From Flavobacterium rakeshii (GTDB lineage Bacteria > Bacteroidota > Bacteroidia > Flavobacteriales > Flavobacteriaceae): a stretch of DNA of 64,000 bases. Under the pieces are notes generated by a model. It was not told where the DNA came from, did no database searches, and worked only from the letters and a program-made list of their open reading frames with translations. The translations under genes and the position numbers were made by a program. This document shows, in pieces, positions 1 through 7,416 of the stretch; the first letter of the stretch is position 1, and every line of letters starts with the position of its first letter. Location of the stretch: the NCBI RefSeq assembly GCF_009741375.1, contig NZ_WOWP01000054.1, positions 62,001 through 126,000 on the forward strand, in the 5' to 3' direction.

Positions 1-21
1 CTTACAACAATTAAACCATGA

Positions 22-303
22 AACCACAGTGAGCTTGACTCCTCAAAATATACTATAACAGAAGTTATTACAAACGATATTAAAGAGCAGGCTTACCTTA
101 TTGAAAACGAACAGGAGGAAGAAGAAACATTTTCCCGTGAGATGCTTTTCAAAAACCCAAAGGAGCTGTCAAACTCAGAATTAAAGTCCGGCATAGATTA
201 TTTAACAGAAAAGGAAGCTGTAATTAAATACAACAAGGCAAGAAGAAGTTACAAAGAAACAAGAATAGCATTTGAAGAGGTACTCACCGAAAGAATGAGG
301 TAA
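22..303 (+). CDS. 3' end of unidentified protein, possibly frameshifted
   Basis: An open frame ends at TAA 301-303 and reads a highly charged, Glu/Lys-rich helical tail ending in ...EEVLTERMR. In the same frame there is a TGA at 19-21, while the coding-looking residues before it (LQQLNHET...) lie in the next frame and stop at 56-58. This looks like a gene whose 3' end enters the window and that carries a single-base frameshift near its end, or a decayed gene. The only in-frame ATG is at 142, which would give a 53-residue product. I do not recognise the family. The ending is about 100 bp before the next gene on the same strand. Confidence 0.35.
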   Translation, partial: NHSELDSSKYTITEVITNDIKEQAYLIENEQEEEETFSREMLFKNPKELSNSELKSGIDYLTEKEAVIKYNKARRSYKETRIAFEEVLTERMR

Positions 304-368
304 TAACCTCCGTCAAAATGTATCATACTCCCCCACTTTTGTATAAGCCTTAAGGTATACCCCCGGCA

Positions 369-376
369 TAACTTTG
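369..376 (+). promoter_or_regulatory. Bacteroidota -7 box for the SDR gene
   Basis: TAACTTTG matches the flavobacterial TAnnTTTG -7 consensus and sits 26 bp before the ATG at 403, giving a short leader. I see no well-spaced -33 TTTG, so the call rests on the -7 element and its position. Confidence 0.45.
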
Positions 377-402
377 TATCATTAATTTTAAATGATGCAA
401 CC

Positions 403-1224
403 ATGTCAAAAACAATTTTTATAACCGGCGCTTCAAGAGGATTTGGACGTCTGTGGGCCGAGGCCTTTTTAAACCGTGGCGATAAAGTAATAGCTACTGC
501 CAGAAACACTCAATCCCTTAACGACCTTAAAGAGAAATATGGCGATGCTATACTAACCCTTCAGCTGGATGTAAACAGCCGCGAACAGAGTTTTGAAGCC
601 GTTAATAAAGCTAAAGAACATTTCGGGCAAATTGATGTAGCAATAAACAATGCCGGCTACGGACTGTTTGGTACCATTGAGGAAACCAGCGAGGAAGACG
701 CACGCCAGCAAATTGAAACTAATGTATTCGGGCTGCTTTGGGTTACCCAGGCGGTACTGCCTATTATGAGAGCTCAGGGTCACGGACATATCATACAGGT
801 ATCAAGTGTTTTGGGTATTACCACACTGCCTAATTTAGGTATATACAACGCTTCTAAATTTGCTGTAGAAGGCCTTAGCGAAACACTGGCTACCGAGGTA
901 AAAAACTTTGGTATCAACATCACTCTTGTAGAACCAAACGGTTTTGCTACCGAATGGGCTGGAGCTTCGGCAAAACAATCTGAAAACATTCCGGCTTACG
1001 ATAAGGTAAGAGCAGCCTTTAACGAAGGTATGAGCGACACTGATATTTTTGGTATACCGGAAGCCACTACCCCTGCAATACTTAAACTGGTAGACGCACA
1101 AACTCCGCCACTTCGTCTGTTTTTAGGTAAAGTTGCCCTGCCGTGGGCAAAACAAACCTATGAACAACGCATTAACGAATGGGAACAATGGAATGATGTG
1201 GCAACTGCTGCACACGGAAAATAA
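403..1224 (+). CDS. SDR family oxidoreductase
   Basis: A 273-residue classical short-chain dehydrogenase/reductase. The dinucleotide-binding motif TGASRGFG is at residues 8-15, the NNAG motif at 81-84, and the catalytic Ser (about 134), Tyr147 and Lys151 (YNASK) are all present, so it should be an active NAD(P)-dependent oxidoreductase in the cytoplasm. Residues after the Rossmann core give no clear substrate. It starts at ATG 403, just downstream of a -7 box. An AraC-type regulator follows on the same strand after a 66-bp gap that holds a strong hairpin. The SDR-AraC pairing is common in Flavobacteriaceae, which suggests but does not prove that the regulator controls this gene. Substrate unknown. 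Confidence 0.9.
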   Translation: MSKTIFITGASRGFGRLWAEAFLNRGDKVIATARNTQSLNDLKEKYGDAILTLQLDVNSREQSFEAVNKAKEHFGQIDVAINNAGYGLFGTIEETSEEDARQQIETNVFGLLWVTQAVLPIMRAQGHGHIIQVSSVLGITTLPNLGIYNASKFAVEGLSETLATEVKNFGINITLVEPNGFATEWAGASAKQSENIPAYDKVRAAFNEGMSDTDIFGIPEATTPAILKLVDAQTPPLRLFLGKVALPWAKQTYEQRINEWEQWNDVATAAHGK

Positions 1225-1247
1225 TAACGCTATTTTTCACTAACTTT

Positions 1248-1275
1248 ACATTAGCGCCCGCCAGGGTGCTAATGT
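1248..1275 (+). other. 12-bp hairpin between SDR and AraC genes
   Basis: The arms ACATTAGCGCCC (1248-1259) and GGGTGCTAATGT (1264-1275) pair over 12 bp with a single G-U pair and a four-base loop. It lies 23 bp after the SDR stop and 15 bp before the AraC start. There is no proper T-run after it (TTATACTTT), so it may be a weak terminator, an RNA leader structure of the AraC gene, or an operator. Confidence 0.55.
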
Positions 1276-1290
1276 TTATACTTTAAAGCT

Positions 1291-2187
1291 ATGCAACATT
1301 TTAAAAGCTTAAGCGAATTTAACCGTTACAACGGTTTTCCGCCACCCGAAAACCCTTTACTGAGCATGTTTGAGTGTGGCAATATAGATCCATGCTCTAT
1401 TATCCAGGAAGAGTTTAGCAGTGATTTCTATGCTATTATGTTCAAGAAAATGAAATCGGGGGTGGTGCTTTACGGTCGTACAAAATACGATCACGATAAC
1501 GGTTCACTATCGTTTGTAAAGCCGAGACAAATTATTCAGCTTGATAATATTGAACTGGAGGAAAAAGGTTTTATTATATACATACACGAAGATTACCTTA
1601 ACGGACACAGTCTGCATAACGAAATAAAAAAATACGGCTATTTTGACTATGAGGCCAATGAGGCGCTACATATTTCGGCAAGGGAAGAGGAGATCATCTG
1701 GGATTTATTTTACAGAATTAAGTCGGAGTACAACAACAACACCGATGAGTACAGCCGTGATATTATACTTACGCATATCGATTCCATACTTAAATACTCA
1801 CAGCGTTTTTACAAAAGGCAGTTTATTAACCGTAAACAGCTTTCGGGTAAAACCATCTCTAAGTTCAATGAACTGTTGGGTTCCTATTTTGAAAATGGAC
1901 AATTAAAAGAAAGCGGACTGCCAACAGTAAAAACAATGGCCGACTCCCTAAATCTTTCTCCGCGTTACCTCAGCGATATGCTAAGACAGGAAACAGGAAA
2001 AACAGCCATAGAGCTTATCCATATTTACCTTATTACCGAAGCCAAACATTTATTACAGGCATCGGAAAATACAGTTGCAGAGATTGCCTATCTGTTAGGT
2101 TTTGAAAATCCGCCTTACTTTACAAGGCTGTTTAAAAAAGAAGCCGGAATAACACCTAACGAGTACCGCAAGCAACTGTTAAACTAA
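1291..2187 (+). CDS. AraC family transcriptional regulator
   Basis: A 298-residue regulator. The C-terminal ~90 residues form the double helix-turn-helix of the AraC/XylS family: the second helix-turn-helix reads VAEIAYLLGFENPPYFTRLF followed by the GITPNEYRKQ signature. The N-terminal ~200 residues are a ligand-sensing region of the kind found in flavobacterial AraC proteins and show no recognisable cupin histidine cluster. It probably senses a small molecule and controls the SDR gene upstream, itself, or the DHFR-like gene downstream. It starts 15 bp after a hairpin. No specific effector can be inferred. Confidence 0.9.
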   Translation: MQHFKSLSEFNRYNGFPPPENPLLSMFECGNIDPCSIIQEEFSSDFYAIMFKKMKSGVVLYGRTKYDHDNGSLSFVKPRQIIQLDNIELEEKGFIIYIHEDYLNGHSLHNEIKKYGYFDYEANEALHISAREEEIIWDLFYRIKSEYNNNTDEYSRDIILTHIDSILKYSQRFYKRQFINRKQLSGKTISKFNELLGSYFENGQLKESGLPTVKTMADSLNLSPRYLSDMLRQETGKTAIELIHIYLITEAKHLLQASENTVAEIAYLLGFENPPYFTRLFKKEAGITPNEYRKQLLN

Positions 2188-2217
2188 TCACCCCCTGTTT
2201 ATGTCCTGTGTTCCTCC

Positions 2218-2246
2218 TTTGTTTTGGTCAGATTTTCAGAACTTTG
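2218..2246 (+). promoter_or_regulatory. Candidate -33/-7 promoter for the DHFR-like gene
   Basis: TTTG at 2218-2221, a 17-bp spacer and GAACTTTG at 2239-2246 approximate the TTTG-N17-23-TAnnTTTG promoter of Flavobacterium. It is 24 bp before the ATG at 2270. The -7 box departs from consensus in its first base. Confidence 0.4.
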
Positions 2247-2269
2247 ATTATACCTAAAACCAAAACAGT

Positions 2270-2824
2270 ATGAGAAAGTTAACCATGTACAACTTTATTA
2301 CCCTTAACGGATTTTATAAAGGCATAAATGAGGACATCAGCTGGCACAGGCACGGCGGTGAGGAAGAAGGTTTTTCGCAAGACAGCCTGCAACATAACAA
2401 CACCCTTGTTTTCGGTCGTGTTACCTACCAAATGATGGCTTCCTACTGGCCTACACCTATGGCTATGGAAAGTATGCCCGAAGTAGCAAAAGGAATGAAT
2501 AGTGCCGAAAAGATAGTGTTTTCAAACACACTAACCCAAGCCGATTGGCATAACACAAAAATTCTTACCGGTGATATTACCGAAACTATGCGAAAGCTAA
2601 AACAACAGCCCGGTAATGACATGACCATACTCGGCAGTGGCAGTATAGTATCGCAAATGGCGAATGCCAATTTAATAGATAACTACGAAATTATGATTGA
2701 CCCGGTAGCAATAGGCAATGGTACGCCATTGTTTAATGGCATACAAAATAACCTAAACCTTAAACTCATCAACTCAAGGGTATTTAAAAGCGGGGTAATA
2801 TTGCTTAGCTATGAGCCGCAGTAA
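2270..2824 (+). CDS. Dihydrofolate reductase family protein
   Basis: A 184-residue protein of the DHFR/RibD C-terminal-domain fold. It opens with the family's first strand (MRKLTMYNFITLNGFYKG) and has the FGRVTY segment, the conserved W/H-rich middle, and ILGSGSIVSQMANANLIDNYEIMIDP with the glycine-rich NADPH-binding loop. Proteins of this group are cytoplasmic NADPH-dependent reductases of unknown substrate and are not the folA housekeeping enzyme. It stands alone with its own candidate promoter and ends directly against the converging lipoprotein gene. It may belong to the regulon of the preceding AraC protein, but that is inference from position only. Confidence 0.85.
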   Translation: MRKLTMYNFITLNGFYKGINEDISWHRHGGEEEGFSQDSLQHNNTLVFGRVTYQMMASYWPTPMAMESMPEVAKGMNSAEKIVFSNTLTQADWHNTKILTGDITETMRKLKQQPGNDMTILGSGSIVSQMANANLIDNYEIMIDPVAIGNGTPLFNGIQNNLNLKLINSRVFKSGVILLSYEPQ

Positions 2825-3283
2825 TTATTCGACAGTCTCAACACCTATACCAAGAGCAATTATATTAGGCAAATAAGGCAGATTTGTTGTATTGGAAATA
2901 GTTATTGTATAATCCCCTTTAGCAAGGGTAAAGTTTTCTTTTACGGTTTGTTTCAAATCACAAACATCGCCAACACATTCTGTATAACTCTTACCGTCCT
3001 CATCTATTAACAATAAATCGGTCTTAATAGTCTCTTCACTACCGCCTTCTTTTTTAAAAGTAACCTCAACAGGAACGCTATCATATCCTGGCTCATATAC
3101 ATGGGAGAACAGGATTACAAGATTAGCCTTATCCACATCTTCATTAATATGGAAAGAAAAACTTTTAGCATCATTTTTTTCCCATCGGTTATTGTCAAAA
3201 TCTTTTAAGGTTTCACTAAATATTCCAAATTGGGTACACGAAGTTAGGATAAGTAGCGGCAGTAGTAAAAACAGTTTTTTCAT
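2825..3283 (-). CDS. Hypothetical lipoprotein
   Basis: A 152-residue protein with a short hydrophobic signal and the lipobox LTSC (Cys16), so a lipoprotein attached to the inner or outer membrane. The mature part is predicted mostly beta-stranded and contains two adjacent cysteines separated by four residues (ECVGDVC), which might form a disulfide in the periplasm. I recognise no family. It converges on the DHFR-like gene with no spacing, and an AraC-type regulator lies behind it on the same strand after a 57-bp gap. Confidence 0.7.
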   Translation of the reverse strand: MKKLFLLLPLLILTSCTQFGIFSETLKDFDNNRWEKNDAKSFSFHINEDVDKANLVILFSHVYEPGYDSVPVEVTFKKEGGSEETIKTDLLLIDEDGKSYTECVGDVCDLKQTVKENFTLAKGDYTITISNTTNLPYLPNIIALGIGVETVE

Positions 3284-3340
3284 AGTAAGTTATGGTTTGT
3301 ATAGTGTTCCAATATACATAATTTTCCATAAACCCAATCC

Positions 3341-4213
3341 TTATTCTATTACCGACTTAAGTTCTTTTCTGTACTGCGAAGCACTCTTTCCCGTAAACTC
3401 TTTAAACGCTTTATTAAAGTGACTAAAATTATTAAATCCGCTTTCATAGCATACCTCGGTTATCCCTATAGGTTTTTCTGCGAGTAATTTAGAAGCGTGT
3501 ACAACACGGTATTCGTTCACAAAACGCGTAAATGTTTTATTAGTTATCTTTTTAAAGTATCGGCAAAAAGACGGTACGGTCATGCTCACCTTATCGGCAA
3601 CTTCCTCCAGCGGAATCTGTTCTTTAAAATGATCTTTCACATAGTTGAAAACAGTATTTAAGCGATTATTGTCCTGTACCTGCATCTCCATAGTAAGCCC
3701 CTGGGCATTTAGCACCTTAAAATCAGAAGCCGCTTCCAGATCATTCAATATATCCAGCAGAGCAAGCAATCGTTTAAAATAGGGCATATCATTAAGCTCC
3801 TCTATTTTCTCCCCCAGTCTTGCTTTGGTTTCCTCACCAAAAGCCAGTCCGGTTTTAGCCCTTTCAAAAAGATGCTGAATGTTTTTCATTTCGGGTATGC
3901 CTAAAAAATCCTGTCCTAAAAAATCAGGCTTCATTTGTATTACCGTTTCATTTCTGTTTCCGGTAGTACTGTCGGTAAACCCACAGTGTGGCAGGTTACT
4001 GCCTATAAGTATTAGGTCGCCATCTGTATAATAGGATAAATGCGTACCTATTTGCCTTTTGCCCGAACCGCCGTTTACAAACACCAGTTCTATTTCAGGA
4101 TGGTAATGCCAAACATGTGCTTTTACATTTGCACTCTGCACATACTGCGAATAGTAAAACGAACTGCCAAAAGCAGGTTCGATTACCTCAAAAGTAGCCT
4201 TTAGTGATTTCAT
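3341..4213 (-). CDS. AraC family regulator with N-terminal cupin
   Basis: A 290-residue transcription factor. The N-terminal half is a cupin sensor (HVWHYHPEIELVFV and the PHCGFTD segment), and the C-terminal ~100 residues carry the two AraC helix-turn-helix motifs, ending in FNNFSHFNKAFKEFTGKSASQYRKEL. Family members of this architecture usually bind a sugar or other small metabolite. It starts at ATG 4213, diverging from the secreted-protein gene at 4399 with 185 bp of AT-rich DNA between. That shared region could hold its target sites: an imperfect GTAGT...ACTAC repeat lies there. Target genes are unknown. Confidence 0.9.
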   Translation of the reverse strand: MKSLKATFEVIEPAFGSSFYYSQYVQSANVKAHVWHYHPEIELVFVNGGSGKRQIGTHLSYYTDGDLILIGSNLPHCGFTDSTTGNRNETVIQMKPDFLGQDFLGIPEMKNIQHLFERAKTGLAFGEETKARLGEKIEELNDMPYFKRLLALLDILNDLEAASDFKVLNAQGLTMEMQVQDNNRLNTVFNYVKDHFKEQIPLEEVADKVSMTVPSFCRYFKKITNKTFTRFVNEYRVVHASKLLAEKPIGITEVCYESGFNNFSHFNKAFKEFTGKSASQYRKELKSVIE

Positions 4214-4398
4214 GTTTTCGATTTTTTAGACTTCACAAAATTACCTAAAAATTGCACATATTTACCAAAATTAACACTAAAACGTTTTAGTAAAGTTAAT
4301 ATAGTATATAAATTAGAAAATTGTGTAGTAATTACCACTACTTAAACATAGTAATTTAGCAACATAGAAACAGGAGTTGAACCTTAAAACTTTTAATT

Positions 4399-4986
4399 AT
4401 GAAAAATTTTGCGAAAATTGGTTTAGCCTTAGCGATGTTATTAACAACGTTTGGTGTTAGTGCGGGTGAATATGATTTTTCACTGAAAGTGACAAACGAA
4501 ACAGGAAAAACAGTTAGTTTTTCTGTTGTGGATGCAGAAACAGTTACGTTCTCTATATATAACAGTAAAGAAGAATTAATCTTTAACGAAAAAGTATCAG
4601 GATCTAACGCGATTAACAGAACGTATGACCTTACTGCTTTCCCTGAAGGTATTTACTACCTTGAGGCAGAAACTGCAGCAAAAGTAGCACGTTATGAAAT
4701 AAGCGTTGTAAAAGAAACTGCTTCTATCTCTGAAAAAGCTGTGGAAGAGACTTACAAACCTGTTATCTCTAAAAGCGGAGATACTTTTATTGTAACCGTT
4801 CCGGGTAAAGTAAACACCCCTGTAAACATCACTCTTTATGATGAGAACAGTGGCGAGCTTTACAACCAGAACCTTAAAGATGGTAAAGTGGCTAAAAAGT
4901 TCAATACTTCAAAAATCTTCTCTAAAGAGTTCACTTTTGTAGTAAGCTATAACAACAAAATGTTCACAGAGACCATTTCAAAATAA
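4399..4986 (+). CDS. Secreted protein, flavobacterial hypothetical
   Basis: A 195-residue protein with a typical signal peptide (cleavage expected after VSAG, about residue 23). The mature part looks like two beta-sandwich modules, each about 75 residues: the first contains FPEGIYYLEAE, a turn often seen in T9SS-type sorting folds, and the second resembles it (TPVNITLYDENSGELYNQNLKDGK). It lacks the final conserved strand and lysine-rich end of a true T9SS sorting domain, so it is probably periplasmic or outer-membrane associated. It is a single-gene unit ended by a good terminator. No function can be assigned. Confidence 0.75.
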   Translation: MKNFAKIGLALAMLLTTFGVSAGEYDFSLKVTNETGKTVSFSVVDAETVTFSIYNSKEELIFNEKVSGSNAINRTYDLTAFPEGIYYLEAETAAKVARYEISVVKETASISEKAVEETYKPVISKSGDTFIVTVPGKVNTPVNITLYDENSGELYNQNLKDGKVAKKFNTSKIFSKEFTFVVSYNNKMFTETISK

Positions 4987-5012
4987 ACCCATAATTAATT
5001 CTGAATATGCGG

Positions 5013-5050
5013 CAGCTTCCTTTTTGATAAGGGAGCTGTTTTGCTTTTAT
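5013..5050 (+). terminator. Intrinsic terminator after the secreted-protein gene
   Basis: CAGCTTCCTT (5013-5022) pairs with AAGGGAGCTG (5029-5038) over 10 bp with one G-U pair, a six-base loop, and is followed by TTTTGCTTTT. It also overlaps the 3' end of the converging pbpC gene. Confidence 0.75.
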
Positions 5051-7416
5051 TTACTTATTACTTCTATTTTACGTTTCAGTTCATGTCCCTGTTCATCGGT
5101 AACGGTTAGGTAATAACTCCCTGTTTGGGTTATTACAGGCATTTCATGAAACGTTTGGGTTTCTCCCAGGTATTGGTCGTCAAGATACCAAAAAAGCCTT
5201 GCATTTGCCCTTGTATGGGCCGCCTTAAGCACAATAGGCTGTAATTCTCCGTTAAAATCTTTAGTTAGGTATACCTTGCTGTCATCTTTAGGATAAATAA
5301 AATCCATAACATTAGCTGTAGTACCGGTACAGTCGTCCCTAAACGGAGGCAGGGAAACATAATTAAGGTGGTTACTCCTGTAATACCATTCCATTACCGG
5401 AGGCAGCACAAACCATGATTTAGTTACTATATTATCTACACTTTCACAATTGCTGTTAACCTGATACTGCCCATCGGTATCCAAATGCACCAGCCTGTGA
5501 TACGGACAGGTTTCGGTTTGCCTGTGGCTCACAGGAATCCATTGTTTCGAAACAGGGCAGTCCGGTCCTGCCAAATGCCCGCTCAACGCACAAATATCGG
5601 CTTCTTCCAAATCGTTATAAGGTGTTTCAAACCAGTTTTTAGGTCTTGGCATAAGGTTAAACACATCAAAAAGTACCGGGGCAGCACTTCCTACTCCGGT
5701 AAGGCTTGGTCTTCCCTCACCCGATGCATTACCTACCCATACACCAACCACATACCTTGAATTTGTACCAATAGCCCAGGCATCACGACCTCCAAAACTG
5801 GTTCCGGTTTTCCAGGCTATCTCAAGGGATGAATCATAAAACTTCCAGGCTTCATCACCTTCAGGGCGGTTTACTTCTTTCATAGCGTTATAGGTGAGCC
5901 ATATTGAGCCGGCACCTAATAACGGCTTACTGAAGCCCTCATCACCAAAATCCCTTTTTACACTACTATCCCAGTTAAGATCTACAAACTCATTCTCCCT
6001 GTATTTGGCATCATGGGCTGTGTAGTAATTAAGTGTGGAGCTCAGCCCTGCGTAAGCTCGGCACAAATCCCACAAGTTAGATTCGGCACCTCCCAGTATA
6101 AGTGATAGTCCATAGTGATTAGGGTGCTGCTTTATATCCGATAATTTCAGTCGTTGCAACTGCTCGTAAAAACGGTAAATCCCGTAGTCCTTCAGCATGA
6201 GTACCGCAGGCACATTTAGTGACCTTGCTAATGCCTTTTGTGCGGGTACGGCTCCGTCATAGGTATTATTAAAGTTTTTAGGACTGTACCCCGATATGTA
6301 TGTAGGCACATCGGCCACCAAAGTATTAGGCAATAGTTCGCCATCGTTTAACATGGAAGCAAACAGCAATGGTTTTAATACACTCCCCGTACTTCTTGGC
6401 GCAGGAATAATATCAACATCCTTTTGATGCGCCTTATTAGTGGGAGAGTTACCTACATAGGCTATAATATCCCTTGTTTTTACATCTACTACCAGTATGG
6501 CAAGATTATAAATCTCGGTTTGTTTGTATTCCCCATAATAACGGGCAGCGATTTGGTTTACCCTGTTTTGTATCCTGTTACTTACTGTGGTTTTTATACG
6601 TTGCCCTTCATGAGTTTTGGCTATATTCTGTAACAGGTGCTGTGCTGTCTGCGGAAGTTCATACGGTTTTTGCGGAAGTTCTTCCAGTATGGAAAGTTCG
6701 TAGGTATCCCTGTCAATTACTTCTTCTTCGTACAGTTTTTTTAATAGCCTGTTACGTTTGTTTAGTAACCTTTGCTGGTTTTTACCGGGATAGATAAGGC
6801 TTGGAGCATTAGGCAATACTGCAAGTGTAGCTGTTTCTGCCCATGATAACTGATGTGGCTGAACACCGAAATAACGCCATGATGCCATTTCCAGCCCTAC
6901 CACGTTACCTCCATAAGGTGCGTGTGCCGCATACAGGTTTAGTATCTCATCCTTACTACACCTAAACTCAAGGCGGGTTGCCAGTATAAGCTCAATAAAT
7001 TTTTCAAAATAACTGCGCTTTTTACCATCTCTTGAAAGGCGTACTACCTGCTGGGTAAGGGTACTACCGCCCCTAACCACTTTGCCTGCCCTGTAATTTT
7101 GCCCTATAGCCTTAACAATAGCTACAGGGTTAAAACCGGGATGGCTGTAAAAATACTGATCCTCAAAGTAAACAATACACTTTTTGAATTTATAAGGCAC
7201 ACTGTCCTGAGCAGGAAAGCGCCATTGCCCGTCGGCAGCGATACGTGCCGAAAGCAAATCGCCCTCTGCACTTTCAATCACTGTTGAATACGGCTCCTGA
7301 AAAAGTACTTTTGGTAAAGAAAAATAATAGATAAGCAGCAGGATAAAACCTATCCCCAGTTTTATCCTGCGCTTTTTAATCCAGTTTATTATTGTTGTTT
7401 TTCTACTTTCACCCAT
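5047..7416 (-). CDS. pbpC: Penicillin-binding protein 1C
   Basis: A 789-residue bifunctional peptidoglycan synthase. It has a single N-terminal membrane helix (about 20-33), a GT51 glycosyltransferase domain with catalytic Glu85 (FEDQYFYSHPG) and RGGSTLTQQ, then a transpeptidase domain with the SxxK motif at Ser345-Lys348 and KTG at 536-538. The C-terminal ~90 residues fit the BiPBP_C module. The active part is periplasmic. Its start overlaps the end of the alpha-2-macroglobulin gene by 28 bp, so both are translated from one message. The PBP1C/macroglobulin pair is a known bacterial partnership thought to repair cell wall and trap attacking proteases at the same time. All catalytic motifs look intact. 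Confidence 0.95.
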   Translation of the reverse strand: MGESRKTTIINWIKKRRIKLGIGFILLLIYYFSLPKVLFQEPYSTVIESAEGDLLSARIAADGQWRFPAQDSVPYKFKKCIVYFEDQYFYSHPGFNPVAIVKAIGQNYRAGKVVRGGSTLTQQVVRLSRDGKKRSYFEKFIELILATRLEFRCSKDEILNLYAAHAPYGGNVVGLEMASWRYFGVQPHQLSWAETATLAVLPNAPSLIYPGKNQQRLLNKRNRLLKKLYEEEVIDRDTYELSILEELPQKPYELPQTAQHLLQNIAKTHEGQRIKTTVSNRIQNRVNQIAARYYGEYKQTEIYNLAILVVDVKTRDIIAYVGNSPTNKAHQKDVDIIPAPRSTGSVLKPLLFASMLNDGELLPNTLVADVPTYISGYSPKNFNNTYDGAVPAQKALARSLNVPAVLMLKDYGIYRFYEQLQRLKLSDIKQHPNHYGLSLILGGAESNLWDLCRAYAGLSSTLNYYTAHDAKYRENEFVDLNWDSSVKRDFGDEGFSKPLLGAGSIWLTYNAMKEVNRPEGDEAWKFYDSSLEIAWKTGTSFGGRDAWAIGTNSRYVVGVWVGNASGEGRPSLTGVGSAAPVLFDVFNLMPRPKNWFETPYNDLEEADICALSGHLAGPDCPVSKQWIPVSHRQTETCPYHRLVHLDTDGQYQVNSNCESVDNIVTKSWFVLPPVMEWYYRSNHLNYVSLPPFRDDCTGTTANVMDFIYPKDDSKVYLTKDFNGELQPIVLKAAHTRANARLFWYLDDQYLGETQTFHEMPVITQTGSYYLTVTDEQGHELKRKIEVISK

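Noticed and set aside
4321..4360. Full promoter before the secreted protein gene at 4399
   Set aside because: TAATTTAG at 4352 is only a weak -7 match and TTG at 4321 is too far for a -33 element.
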